A stretch of 64,000 nt of DNA from Armillaria gallica. Lineage: Eukaryota; Basidiomycota; Agaricomycetes; Agaricales; Physalacriaceae. Positions 33,360 through 46,078 of this stretch are shown here, piece by piece. The stretch lies in assembly GCA_037576215.1 (NCBI GenBank), contig JBANDB010000001.1, positions 6,448,001-6,512,000 on the forward strand. Direction: 5' to 3'. Both the position numbers and the translations under genes were made by a program. The notes below the pieces were generated by a model that was not told the origin of the DNA, did no database searches, and worked only from the letters and a program-made list of their open reading frames with translations. Within the stretch, counting starts at the first letter, position 1. The number at the start of each line of letters is the position of its first letter.

Positions 33360-33846
33360 TCATATAACTGATATACCAAGGGAGATAAGTAAAGTAGCAA
33401 ACACCCAGCTATCTGCCAGGAAAACTGCAACAGTGGCTGTCTCTCCCAGGAACTGACAGGTGTGAATGATTGTTTTGCTAATACAGCTGCAGACCACAAA
33501 TAAAAATATGCTACTCATAAACCCTGGGAGGAAGGTAAATGCTATCAGAGACAGCACACTATTCAAAGAACTTGGTGTGGTATGATTTAGCTAGAATGAT
33601 ACATTATCTGAGAAACACCTCAATCCTTATAGCCTGAGAAAAAAATGCAATGCATATATCCAAAATGTACTTCTCTGAAAGTCGAACCCCACCTAGTAGC
33701 ATGATAAATAAACTATGGGAGGCAAGTAAACAGGAGGATCTCAGGCACAGTGTTATGTGCACCTGCAGAGATGTGGAAATGGTGAACAATACTAGGAAGG
33801 CAGATCCTATCCCTGTATACTGAGAGAATTGACATGTCTTCTTCAT
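33360..33846 (-). pseudogene. Membrane-protein remnant, possibly DUF6533-like
   Basis: Two minus-strand blocks: GIGSAFLVLFTISTSLQVHI with LRSSCLLASHSLFIMLLGGV (33846-33604), and LSLIAFTFLPGFMSSIFLFV with KTIIHTCQFLGETATVAVFL (33566-33360). Each contains one or two predicted transmembrane helices. The pattern of a helix ending LR-----S----L, then a later K-----(Q/R)-LG followed by a helix, is what I recall of DUF6533-type fungal proteins. Start, first exons and splice sites are not resolved. Confidence 0.35.
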
Positions 33847-33849
33847 CAG

Positions 33850-36039
33850 TTGATCCCTTTCAACTCACAGAAGCATATGTTCTGTGACAACATGAAGAGA
33901 GAAGAAAAACAGGATCTCTATAAAATGCATTTCTGGATTTCAAGCACAAATGAGAAATATATACCATATAGCTTTTATTAATAAGAAAAAGTCTGACACC
34001 ACTTAGTATCTATTAAGTAGCTAGCCTAGGAGTCAAACCCAGTTTCTGACACCTATGTACACTAACCAGTATACTATGATCCAGTTTGCTGAGGAAGAGT
34101 AAAGACAGCAAACAGCCCAATGTCTACAAACCTCTTTTCTCCAAGTTTATATCATGCAGCTTCAATTATACTGCAAAGAATGTGGAAAGAACTATATGAA
34201 AAAATGCATATGTCAAAGAGTTATGCATTGACTGCAATATCACAGCACCTAAACAAAGCAACACAAAACCCTTGCAGACAGAGTTAAGGTGGTTCAGTGA
34301 GAGCTCCAGGAAGAAACTAATAGCAATAAACTATCAGATGATTCAAAAAATCTCTTAAAGACAATAGAGTGATATTCCGATTAGGAATCAAACCCAACAC
34401 ACTGTGTTGTTGCTAATTACACTAGTCAATCTGAAAGAAGAAGTAATCACCTTTCCAAATAGGAAAATTGAGGTGTAGTGTGTCTTGGTACTGGAGAGGA
34501 GAGAAGCTTAAACACAGGAGAGATATGAAATAAAGTGTCAAACAAGCTACATCCCTGTGAGTGAGATAGAAAAGTAAGGAATCAGCTGTGCATTAATTGT
34601 TCTATTTTAATTACTGACATCTTATCTATGGTATTTAATATAACATGATAAAAATTATCCTGGAGCAGGGCATTTGGTGGGATCTTTCTAGCTTTGGACT
34701 ACTAGTGTGCTTGTAGAGATAAAAAGAATCATGAATGGCTTGACAAAAACACAAGACATAGCATGGACAACATCATGATTGTCTTAAGAGGGAATCACAA
34801 ACAAGTAAGTATCTCAAGGCAAAAGAAGACCACTCTAGATAGTATATCTTCAGCTGGAAATTGATCCAACACTTAGTGGTAGCCAATATGCTATAAGTAT
34901 ACAGTAAACTGAGAGCAAGGGATACACTGCAGGTGAATGAGAATGAAGGAGCATACTGAACTAAGATCATGGAACTCAGAAGTATCTCTAGAGCTAGAGA
35001 AGTGAGAACTTGGCATCAGTGTTCTATAAATATTAAAAACACAATAGTAATGCAGAGACACTTTGGTTAGGGATTAAACCAATATCTCATCTACAGCGTC
35101 TAATATACCATGAGAACAATGTCAGAGCAGGAAGCTTGGTAGATTTAATACAGTTGTACCAGTGATCTTTCTAGCTTTATTGAAGAGTTAGTATGGGCCA
35201 GCAGTAATTTGCTAAAGCTAGTTTTATGATGTCCTTGAATATAGAATTGGAACAGGAAAGTTATTTGTAAGCCAGGCAATCAGATGAAAAGAAAATAGGA
35301 ATGTCAAACTAAGACACTATGTGTCATAGCCAGCATTCAGCATCAGTTATAGACATAGTATTAGACCAAACTATAATCATTATAACTATGGAGTGATTTG
35401 GCAAAATCATGATTATTTGCTATGCTCCTGCTAGGGGAGAAAAATTGCTAGCATAGTTTGGTTTTGGCTTGGTTTAGGCTCTATTTTGTATCCATAATGA
35501 GCAAAGTTGCCTTCCATATTTTATTTATATCTCAACCTTACAAACTGGGATTATAAATTCATAAATTTAGCCCTTCCAAGCTTTTTTCAATTAGCAAATA
35601 TATTTGCCTGCTCACAGATGAGCTTATATAATGCACCCAGGACACTGCCATAGCTAAAATTGGCTGGCACTATAATTCCCACTCTCCTGCTCATCATTTG
35701 AGTCCAAAGAAAATTGTGTGGCCTCACAAAATATGTTTGATTGCAGTTTTTAGCTGAATGTGTTGTGCCAAACTGGGATGTACTTACTATAAGATTATAT
35801 CATTCTAAATCTAGTAGCTAGATTTTTTTTTATGAGTCTACTCTAAAATTCAGGCTCCTTAAGCAAGTAATTTAGTTTTTTGGAAGCATCATAATCATAT
35901 ACTAGTCATATTGATACTTTTACAAGTTAATGTAATGTTGTCAATCTTTAATTTAACTAGAGAGAACATTTTTGATGTTTTTGAACTTTGCTGGTGAAGT
36001 GAAAAACCTGGACCAATTCAAATTTCACAATACAAATAC
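33850..36039. repeat. Cluster of degenerate tRNA-derived SINE-like copies
   Basis: On the minus strand, B-box-like motifs with a C-to-T change occur at 34030-34041 (GGTTTGACTCC), 34385-34397 (GGTTTGATTCC), about 34862-34875 (GGATCAATTTCC) and about 35070-35080 (GGTTTAATCCC). Each is preceded by a tRNA-like head such as TATACTGGTTAG or TAGCATATTGGCTA. A shared body, GATCTTTCTAGCTTT, appears on the plus strand at 34681 and 35166. No gene recognised; a 65-codon ORF at 34773-34970 is probably chance. Confidence 0.45.
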
Positions 36040-36047
36040 TTCAGTGT

Positions 36048-36375
36048 TAGAGATCTTCATGAGTGTCACTTACAGACACTTGCATTTTTTTGTTATTTAA
36101 AGAACTTATAATTGAAATATACAAAAAGAATGAAAAAATAACCAATCTCCACTGTTTTTTGAACTCTACCCAACAGCAACTGGGATTTTATATTTAAAGC
36201 ACATTAAAGATTTATAAATGCCATCTAAATATAAAACCTCAATTACCATTGAATAGAGCTCAAAAAACAGTGGAGATTGGTTATTTTTTCATTCTTTTTA
36301 TGTATTTTAATTATGAGATCTTTAAATAATAAAAAGAACATGAGTGTTTGTGAGTGACACTCATGAAGATCTCTA
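36048..36375 (+). mobile_element. hAT-like foldback MITE, TSD TTCAGTGT
   Basis: TTCAGTGT at 36040-36047 and 36376-36383 flanks 328 bp whose halves are long inverted repeats (about 110-120 bp per arm). Ends TAGAGATCTTCATGAGTG; inner arms AACCAATCTCCACTGTTTTT and inverse. A transcript would form a long hairpin. Confidence 0.9.
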
Positions 36376-36383
36376 TTCAGTGT

Positions 36384-38260
36384 GAGCTGAAGATATCTTG
36401 TGAAATGGAGAAAAGTATCTAAATGTGTTAATATATAATAGATTTACTCATAAATTGATTATTATAGCTTATAGTTCAGTATTTATGCTATAATACTCAA
36501 TTTTAATTGAAGTCATATTAAAGTCAGTAGACCAGATTAATCAAGAACTATTGATGAATGCATGCTAGGTGCATTTGAAAACTTGTACATGTAATATATG
36601 TATATATTTATGAGTCAGAAGGATTATTTACACTATATCATATATAATATTAAATATATAACTACACTTTTGCTATTCAAGACAACATCTAGTGGTCTAT
36701 GAAAAAGATAGAATCTTCAAAATGTATGGAAATCAAAGAAATTACTATTAAATAGCCAATATCTAAAGTCTCTTATATTCTGCTACTCAAAAAGACATAT
36801 AATTATATAATATCTAATGATAATTGAATGTTCTGAAGACAATTAGGCCCTTGGAGTGAGTAATTTGAGTGGGAGATGAATCCTGAGTCTGCATTCTGCT
36901 CACTCAATTGCTATAGTTCAACTAACCGAGCAGTGATTGAGTGGTTGTGTTACTTCTTTTTTTATCTTTTACCACCACTTCTCACTGCTGTGATGCCTAT
37001 TTCCTCACTCAACAGCCCTCTTACAGGCATAAAAAGATATGTTTTTATTTTTTTTTGATACTTACTATTATTTTAGATACTTTTTCTGCATCTGGTAGCT
37101 TCAAGAGCTCCAGAAAGTGACCATTCCTCCTTTGCTGACCATGCATAAGCCCTCCAACAAGACAGGACCATCTATAGCCCTATATGATGGATGAGACACT
37201 TAGCTCCATTAATAATGATAACTGCGACACCCCAATGGTATTTCTGCTGCCTCAAATACTACCCCCATCTCTATTCCGATCAACTGAGCCTACTCTATAT
37301 CAATATCAAGGCAAATCACAGCTGTACACAAGTTAACAATATATCAATGACCCTATATGAACTGAGAGATCAGATATCTGTGTTTATCTGCAAGCAGGAG
37401 GAGGAAAAATATCTGGAAGAGCACTATGGACAATGACATTAAATTGGATAGTGACAATGACAGCAGGGGATAACATGAAAGCCATAAGCATGGAGGAGAG
37501 CCTTGGTATGATATGGGACAGGGCTGTGAGAGAGGGAAGGTGAGTAGGGATGATGTAGAAAGGTGAGAGAGTGAGAGTGGGAGGTGGAAACATTATCAGA
37601 ACTCTAACAGCCAACAATGAGAGCCACTTGTTTATCCTTTGGGGCATTAATATGCTAGTATAATACTTACTAAAAGCATTCAACATCATACCTATATGGC
37701 CACTAGGATATCTGCTGCTATCTACTCCATCTTCTATCAACATTAGACTACTCCACATGATTCAGTACCTCTACATATCCCAGACTCATGCATTTCCCAT
37801 TGTTCTAGTAGGGGATTATGATTCTATAGTTAGTTTCCTTTCCTGAGACTATAATTATTGTATGCTCATCCACTATCCTGATGCCCACCTTTTCAGCACC
37901 ATATCACCTCCTACAAGGTCACTGGTGTGGTAAAAACCTCTCTACCACTATTATCAACCCAAGAGAATTGCACAGTAGCCTTCTTTGTGCTTTCTGACCC
38001 CACAACTGCCATAGAGCCATCATTAATCTCAACCCACCACTTTTTCAGCCTTCTACTAGTTGAATTCACCATTCTTCTACTCCATGACTGCATGCTTAGG
38101 TAGCCTTAGCCATGGCTCCATGCCTACAGACAATGCTATGCTCATGGCCACTTGCACTCTCAATGCCCCACTGCGCACTATATAATGGTGGGGAGTTTTT
38201 TTATTGATGTTTCTCATGTATTTAAGTACATAGATAGACTATAATTTACTCAAATACTAT
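36384..38260. other. AT-rich DNA without recognised gene
   Basis: Very AT-rich 36420-36800. Short ORFs at 36876-37436 (plus), 37384-37758 and 37911-38093 (minus) show no family feature. No TIR-TSD pair found. Confidence 0.3.
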
Positions 38261-38264
38261 GACC

Positions 38265-38335
38265 TGTTAGCATAGTGGTTTAAGTAGTTTATTCCTCATT
38301 GAAAGCCTGTATTCAAATCTGTGTGTGTGTAATTA
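38265..38335 (+). repeat. tRNA-like SINE head, plus orientation
   Basis: TTAGCATAGTGG (A-box; 11-base core TAGCATAGTGG fits TRGCNNAGYGG fully) at about 38275, and GTATTCAAATCTG (degenerate B-box) about 40 bp later. It is followed by a GTGTGTGTG run. The best preserved A-box of the SINE-like family. The related body GATCTTCCTAGTTGTATGGG with GCAGGAATTTGCT occurs at 38957. Confidence 0.5.
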
Positions 38336-39401
38336 ACTTTTTCTTTGCTTTTTTGTGATGGAAATAAAAGTCATCCATTGTCAATTGTCTTGCATTTATC
38401 CTACATTGCCTGCACCTAGTCAGGATTGGATTGGTGCAAACTTGAGGTATTTTTTTTATTTCCAAATCCTGATCTGTGCACCTGTACATTGAGCTGAAGG
38501 GCAGAAATTTGATTATTTATGATCCTAGCATTGAGAGAACAGTATTGCCAGATTTAAGTGCAGCTGCCTTTTTTGTACACAGTGGCATAATATTAATTTT
38601 CAGATAAATAAAAGCTTACTGTGAGAGAAATAATCATGATTATCTGGTTCTTTGATACTGTCTGCTGCTTTGGAAGCATCATTTAGGGCAGAGATGGCTT
38701 GAGTTTGTGCTTAATTGAAAGATGGTTAATAACCACAAATTTGGCAAAGTGATAAATGGTTATAACTATTAGATTTGATCTAATACTGCAGCTAAGGGTG
38801 TCAGTATGATCTGTCATTAGGCAGCAAAATAGAGAAGAGAGATCCATTATCCTTAGTTCTGCCATTTATAGAAACTGTAGATTAATTTCTGTTATATTTT
38901 CAACATCCTATATAACATAAGAATGATCTCTGGGCAGGGGATTGGATCAAGTGATGATCTTCCTAGTTGTATGGGCTAGCAGGAATTTGCTATTACTCTT
39001 ATAGAGATCAGGGAATGTTTAAACATGTGATTGACTTAGATATAATTTATTTTGATACACACATTGTCAGAGCCAGGTAAAACCCAACTCTTGAGCAGAT
39101 GGTGAAACACAGAACATTATTGTACCTATGCATTACAGAAGGACATACTCTTCAGATAGTGTGTCTTCAATTTTTACATACAGAAAATGTCAAAAATGGT
39201 AAGTACCACAGAATAGACATTATGTACCTTCATCAATGATTATTGAGATATCCAATTCTTCTGTCTTAAACAATTTCAAGTGATCAATGCAACACAAAGC
39301 TCTAGGCATTAAGACAACATGGCCACCCACATGAGTGATATGATTCCAGATTCTAATATGAACTTGAGACAACTGAGTAACTTGTGAATCTCAGGAAATG
39401 T
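38336..39401. other. CpG-depleted DNA without recognised gene
   Basis: Contains the SINE-body-like segment at about 38880-39010 and a short minus ORF (38683-38865). Nothing else supported. Confidence 0.3.
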
Positions 39402-41035
39402 TGATGAGCCTAGACTTCCATGGCAACAGCAACACTAACTCAGAATGAGATTGGGCAAGTTAACATGGTAGCATGGCAATCAAGGTGATCATGTGTGCAA
39501 GTGGGTTTGGGGCACCTCTGTGCAGTAAATCAATTTCTCTATACACAAGTATACACTGCGACTTTAAGTCTGCGAAGTAGTACTGCTTGGTAGTCGAGTA
39601 CTAGATGCTTTGGCTATAAGCCAGTAGGGATCTCTCAAAGTGAGAGGGGACAGAAACAGGTATGACATTAATACCATGAATCCATATGAGAAAACATGCT
39701 GTGAAACTAGAAAACATTGCTAGATGGTAATCTGAGTGGGGTGAATGATGGAAGATAGACTAAACCAAAGGCAATCAGTCTAGAAGCAAGAGAATCAATG
39801 AGAAAATATAGTGCTGAGGCATGTGTGGTGAGAGAAAACATAGAAGGAGGTACTGAGGGTGGAATGGCAAGAGAAAACATGGAGCTATGAAAACTGGGTG
39901 ATGATACTGATCCTATATGGTGCTAGTGCTAAAGTCAATGTTAAAACTGGTCTTGTGCTGAAACGATCCTATCCTATGTCAAACTAACCTTCAAGTCTGC
40001 TTGAGGGACTGTCCTATACTGATATGATATGAAAATTTGCTGATACTGATCCTAAGTCTACTTGGAGACTATCCAAGTGGGCAATGATAATGATGGTGAA
40101 AGTGAAAAGGTGAAAACTCTAATGGTGTGAAAGTGGCCTAATAAAAGATAATGTGAGTGAGATATAGCATGAAAATCATATATTGGTATAATATGATCAT
40201 GTACCAATAGTGTTAAGAGTAAAGAGCAACTGTGGAAGAACTCTGGTGAGTTTAAGAGTTGACGTGCAATCGAAAATATGCTGGGGTAAACAGTATATTG
40301 CCATAGAACAGTGAATAGACATAGTTTACTGGCATAGTCTGTGGTCAAACTGAGATGAAATGCTCTTACACTACATTTTCTAGCTAGTGGTTATACTACC
40401 AGTACGAAATTATAAATAGAATAAATATGTGAGAGTTTGTAAGGCTGTAAGGCCTTAGCTTAGTAAAATCGTAGTTGATATATGGTCTTTAACCTTCAAA
40501 CGTAACAGCAACTTGTTGACATTGCTGTGTTTGGACAAAAACTGTATGGTTTCATTGAGTGATGAGTGGATCACTAAGTGCTGTTTAGCTGCAGATTTCT
40601 GGGCAATAGTCATTGTGCTGAGGAGTATGCGTAGGGCTACATTTTCTTGAAGCCTTGGCATTGTAACAGCCTTAGTAAACATGGTCTGTAGTTGCTGTAG
40701 CTGTAATTTTCATAGCTAGAAGGTACTTGTGTCAATCATGTCATTTCATTAAGTGATCGATGGGTGCATCAACTAGTTGCTTCTGTTTGATGCGGCAATT
40801 CTGTTTTAGGATGATTGTTGATCAAAGGTGTCTTGCTATAATGGAATATGGGAATTATGATGCATAACAAGATGAGATGCATAACAAAGTGTGTGAGGAA
40901 TGGTTGCTATAGGGTGAAAGTGGTATTGCTGTGTGTGCAATCCTTGGTTTACTAAAAGGCCATTAGAGGGATGGCAATATTAATTAGCAGGATCAATCTG
41001 CGAATTCTGAGCATACAGAGCCTAGAGGCTCATCA
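39402..41035 (-). mobile_element. Solo-LTR-like element, inverted copy
   Basis: Starts TGATGAGCCTAGACTTCCAT and ends AGAGGCTCATCA, the reverse complement of the ends of the copies at 27569 and 59300. Interior landmarks (GCTGTTTAGCTGCAGATT near 40580, CATTGTAACAGCCTTAGTAA near 40660) match in inverted order. Flanks ATGT (39398-39401) and ATGA (41036-41039) agree at three of four bases. 1634 bp. Confidence 0.75.
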
Positions 41036-42165
41036 ATGAGTGGACTGGCAGTGCAAGTGGCATGTGAAGAAGCAAGGTTACAGAGGAAGAAAGATCTATG
41101 ATAGAAAAAGAAACAGCAGAATTAAAACATAAGGACTTTGTCATGCACAGTATCTTACAGGTGGGCATAGCCATAAGGCTGAAGAGCGAGCTCACTTGCA
41201 AAGCAATCTGTCTTGCAGTAGAGATTTAAGCCTCAGTGGGATGCACTTGTACATGGGCCAGGACTAATTTAGATAACTATGTGTCTGTAATCTATGATAC
41301 ATTGATGAGGCTGGTGACAGGCACCAGTGAAACTAAGCATGGCCTAGCATGAACACACTAAACCTACACTCAATCCCACTAAACACACACACCCACAATC
41401 TTCTTAAGTGCAGAGGGGAGCAAGGAATTTAATTCCAATTGTGCACTGACAGTATCTCAATATATCTCAGCAAGCTCAGTATAATGAAGTGTGTAGCAGC
41501 ATATAATTCTCAAGCTGTTCTCAAATTCTCTAATTCCTTGAAGCTTTTACAAGAGAGCACAGTGAATCACACAACCCTCAAGGCAAAGTATATTTCAATA
41601 GCTGAAACACACAGATATGCAGATCTGCAAAATGACCAAGTCTGGCCAGTGAGCTCACTAAGTATGACTTGCAACTAGATCTAATCTGTGCACAATGCTG
41701 CCTTTCTCTTAGTTGCTAAACCTGACTCCCAAACTCATCACAATTAGAGGCCCTTGGCACTCCCAATTAAGTCAAAAATACTCTCAAAAATCATCCCTGC
41801 AAGTCCTCGCACACAGTGTGCTCACCCTAACAATGGTGCCGTAAGGTCAAACTGCATGCACCTGTCACACACTGTGCAACTGCTAGAACAGCCCGATCTG
41901 GCTGAATCCCTTGCAAACTACTCAAGACCTACACAGAGGCTGGCACACACAATTTCTCTTTTACACTGAACCAGAAAAGAAACAGAGCTTTCTCTCAGAT
42001 GGTATCCAGTAATCTCTCAAGAGAGGTGCAGTGTCACTGTTTCCAAATCTCTCTCTTATCTCAAGTAAACCAAAGTTTTTATCCAAAATGTTTCTCTTAT
42101 TCTATTTCTCTGTGAGCTTGCTAAACTTGTGTTATAGCTGAGACTCAAAGTTACTAACTCTTACA
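41036..42165. other. CpG-depleted DNA without recognised gene
   Basis: Short ORFs (41439-41678, 41754-41969) without family features. Possibly the far edge of the tandem unit that becomes clear after 42170. Confidence 0.3.
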
Positions 42166-42908
42166 CATTGCAACAAGTCCAGATCTAAACTGAGACTGTA
42201 TTACTATATATGGGGTAGGTAGCTTGCCTTATTATATGAAATCTATATATGAAGACAGGTGGATGATGACATAATAAGCTGACTTTGAATTTTCCAGCCA
42301 TTGCCATCTCATAGCATTATCTGGCTGAGTTTCAATTATGTTGCACTGCCATCACTGCCACCTCTCTACAGTGCAATGAGTGCTGCTGCCTCTGCATACC
42401 TTTATTGGTGCTCCATCCCCACATGGTAAATCATCAGAGCATGCCCAGAACCCAGTATTTGCTAAACTGAGACTATTGTCTACCTATGCATGCTGACAGG
42501 GTGCAGTATGCTCCAAAGAGAGTATCAAACAATGAGTATTGAGCAAGCAACAAGTGAACAATAAATATCAAATGAGAAATGAGCAGGTAGGATTAGGGGC
42601 CAGGAGACCATTCAAGAACAGGCAATGCATATACATGTACTGACTACACCATAATTTGCTTATTATGAGGCTTTGGCAAGGCTCAAGCCTTTCCTCAGCA
42701 GGTAGAAATGACAAGGAGACCATTCATGTAAGAATATGTGCTATGCCATGCCATGCTGTGAGATGTAAGTAAGGCAATAAATACAAGAAATATGGAACAG
42801 CTCACCTCAGCCTTTCTCTGTCTATGTAGAGCAACAAGCTGAGGTAACAAGTATAAATTATGAAATATACATACTACTTTAAAGTCTGAGGAAGCAAGGA
42901 AACATAAG

Positions 42909-43242
42909 TAGAGATGTGCACCATACCCATAGTATGGTGGCTATATATGGTATATATAGATATGGGTCCATACTGTGGCCAACTTTAATAGCTTGAAATA
43001 TGGCCATATTCATATAGTTTCAATACCGTCATTGAGGGAGGGACAGAAGACTATCTTATGCCATAAATGTTAGTATCTATGACCTAAAAGAAGCACATAA
43101 TACTCACTCTTTAGCACCAGATATCTATATATGGACAACAGTATGGACATGGTATGGATATGACATCAACTGTACTGTACTATGGCCAATAATTTTTATA
43201 TGGTCTACAGTTGTATCTGTAACAGTATGATGCACATCTCTA
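42909..43242 (+). mobile_element. hAT MITE in tandem unit 1, TSD AACATAAG
   Basis: AACATAAG at 42901-42908 and 43243-43250. Ends TAGAGATGTGCACCAT and inverted TAGAGATGTGCATCAT. The interior is full of TATGGATATGG-type short inverted motifs. 334 bp, no ORF. The equivalent point in unit 2 (about 44815) lacks the element. Confidence 0.9.
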
Positions 43243-45116
43243 AACATAAGTAATGACTAAAACATAGAAATGAACTAATAGTCATAATGTCTGAGAAGAG
43301 AATCATTGCAATGACAAGCAAGAAGATGGGATGATAGCATGTGAGGTGCTCTAGAGGGCTTTGACTTTAACAATTCAGCTATAACATGCTTACCCAGTTA
43401 CTATGTCATAAATGGCCATTGCCATACCACAGTGCAGGTCAGGTAAGTTTCAATTTTGCTGCCTCTACCAAGGCTTTACTCTCTCCACAGCACATCATTG
43501 GTGTGACTGGCTCCTGACTGAGCTTCAACTGAGATTACTGTTTGATTTTGACCATTAATTCATGTAACATATAACAGGACTCAGTGAAGTAAAGCTCCCA
43601 GTAATTCATAACATGTAACACACTCTTCTGAGAGGTAGTATCAGCTTAATTTGGGGATTTTTGGTGGCCAGCTGGCACCAGAGACACTATATATAGTAAT
43701 TTTCCATTATATTTCAGTGAATGAAGCTATGACAATTTACCCATAAAGCATAACATGTAACACCCCATGAAGCTACAGTTGAAATTGAACAGTACTTATT
43801 CATGCTATAGCAATGACATGAGTATCAAGCAATGAGCAATGGATATCAATGAATGTAAGTCTTATAGAAATTATCGGAGTTCAAATGATGACCATAGCAG
43901 CCCACCATGTCAGATATCTCTCTCTCTCTCTCCTGCCAGCAATGACAGCTATTAACAATAATCACCCAAATCATGAGAGTCCTTACCTGTCTATTATATG
44001 GCTTACAGAAGTAACAGAACAAAGCTTTATAGCACTTATAAAAAGCATTTTGCTCTATTGCACTCACCAGTGGCTCTAAACAAATAACAGAGATTCAACA
44101 ACATATCTTAGTAATAAGCTGGGTTTGGGGCAGGCCCCAATAAGCTGAAGCCCTGTGTTGTAGTTAGGTTGCCAGGACCTGAGGTACGAGGGTCTGGCAA
44201 TTGTGATGAAGACATAGAGCATAGGCTTGTCTATATATTAAGAGAGGTGGATGATGACATAATAAGATGGACTTTGAATTTTCTGGCCATTGCCATGACC
44301 GGCCTCTTCTGGCTGAGTTTCAATTCCGTTGCACTGCTGTCACTGCCGCCTCTCTACAGTGATGAGCTTCAATTTCGCTGTGGTGCTGCCTCTGCAATCC
44401 CCTTATGGAACATCATTGGCATAGACAACACCCAGTGTTTGCTGAACTGAGACTATCTGCTAACTATGCATGCTGACAGGATGCTGTAGGCTCCAAAGCA
44501 AGTATCAAACAATGAGCATTGAGCAACAAGTGAACAACAAACATCAAATAAAAAATTAGTAGGTAGGATCAGGGGCCAGGAAACCATTCAAGGACAGATA
44601 ACACAGATATATGTACTGACTATCATTTACTTATTATGAGGCTTTGGCAAGCCTCTCCCCAGCAGGTAGAAATAGCAAGAAGACCATTCATGTATGAATA
44701 CATGCTATGCTTAGCCTTTCTCTGTCCATGTAGAGCAACAAGCTGAGGTGATGAGTATAAAATATGAGGTATATATACTACTTTAAAGTCTGAGGATGCA
44801 AGAAAACATAAGTATTATTAAGTAATGACTAAAATATGAAAATAAACTAATAGCAAGAATAGGATTGTTGCAATGACAAGCAAGAAGATGGGATGACAGC
44901 ATGTGAGGTGCTCCAGAAGGCTTTGACTTCAACAATTCAGCTATGACATGCTTATCCAGCTATCATGTCATAAATGGCCATTGCTATACTACAGTGCAGG
45001 CCAGGTGAGTTTCAATTTTACTGCCTCTACTCTCTCCACAGCACATCATTGGTGTGACTGGCTTCTAACTGAGCTTCAACTGAGACTTCTTATCTATGCT
45101 AAAGCAACAAAGTGAG

Positions 45117-45471
45117 TAGGGATCCACACCATATCCATATATGGATACAACCATCAAATATACAAATTAACTCATACTGTCACTGTATAGGCTGAAACCA
45201 TTGACAGTATAGGTCATAATCATACTTGTCAACTATATTTTAAGCAATATCTAGTGGCTCCAAGATGTTTTTGGACTAAATTTGTTTTAGATACACAAAT
45301 AAGGTTAGTATCTGTCAGATCACAGTAAATTATAGACAAAATTACCTATATTGAGCAAACCCATACAGGACCTGTAATTTTTCTGAATCCTGAAATTGCA
45401 TATGGCATAGTTATGATATCTGTATGAACCATCCTGTAATTCTATAAATACAGGTACAGTGTGGATCCCTA
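45117..45471 (+). mobile_element. hAT MITE in tandem unit 2, TSD AAAGTGAG
   Basis: AAAGTGAG at 45109-45116 and 45472-45479. Ends TAGGGATCCACACCAT and inverted TAGGGATCCACACTGT. 355 bp, no ORF. Interior CCATATATGG near the left end resembles the element at 42909, so the two may be distantly related. Confidence 0.9.
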
Positions 45472-45776
45472 AAAGTGAGTATTAAGTAATAAGCAATGAA
45501 TGTCAATAGATGTAAGTCTTATAGAAATTATCAGAGTTCAAATAATGATCATGGCAGCCCACCATGTCAGATATTTAATTTAGAAACATAAGAACCAGAA
45601 TACATAGCTCTCCCTCTCCTCTGCCAGTAGTGACAGCTATTAACATTGTAACAATGATCACTCAAATCATAGGAGTCCCTACCCATCTATTACATAGCTT
45701 ATAGAAGTAATAGAACAAAGCTTTATAGCACTCATAAAAACTATTTTGTTCCATTGCAATGGCTCCAAACAAATAA

Positions 45777-46078
45777 GGGGAGGTCAGAATTGGAATTATG
45801 AGAGTGATTATGAAGACAATTATACACTGATTATCAGTCCATAATCATGGGAATAATTGCCATCTGCTATAATTGTAGAACCTTCTCCAGAGGAGGTTAT
45901 GCAATTATGAGTGATTATGAAGACAATTATAGCTTTAATGATTATGCCTCCTGCCTCATTTGAGGAAGAAATGTCACTGCAGGCTTCAAAGAAGCACTTC
46001 AACAGCACCTCTGGCTCAAATAGTAGACTTATAATCATTCTCATAATCAAGGCATAATTTTCAATTTTGACTCCCCCC
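45777..46078 (+). mobile_element. PIF/Harbinger-like MITE in tandem unit 2
   Basis: Ends GGGGAGGTCAGAATTGGAAT and the inverted form of TTTTCAATTTTGACTCCCC, flanked by TAA at 45774-45776 and 46079-46081. In unit 1 the corresponding sequence is uninterrupted (CTAAACAAATAACAGAGATT at about 44077), which proves a discrete insertion. A TAA target with GG... ends fits PIF/Harbinger. 302 bp. Confidence 0.8.

Noticed and set aside
38265..38335. Functional tRNA gene.
   Set aside because: The A-box is good but the B-box is degenerate, and I could not form a convincing acceptor stem or anticodon stem. Related degenerate copies indicate a SINE head instead.
43910..43935. Short CT microsatellite (TCTCTCTCTCTCTC) as a regulatory element.
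   Set aside because: A simple repeat within the tandem unit, absent from the sister unit; no support for function.
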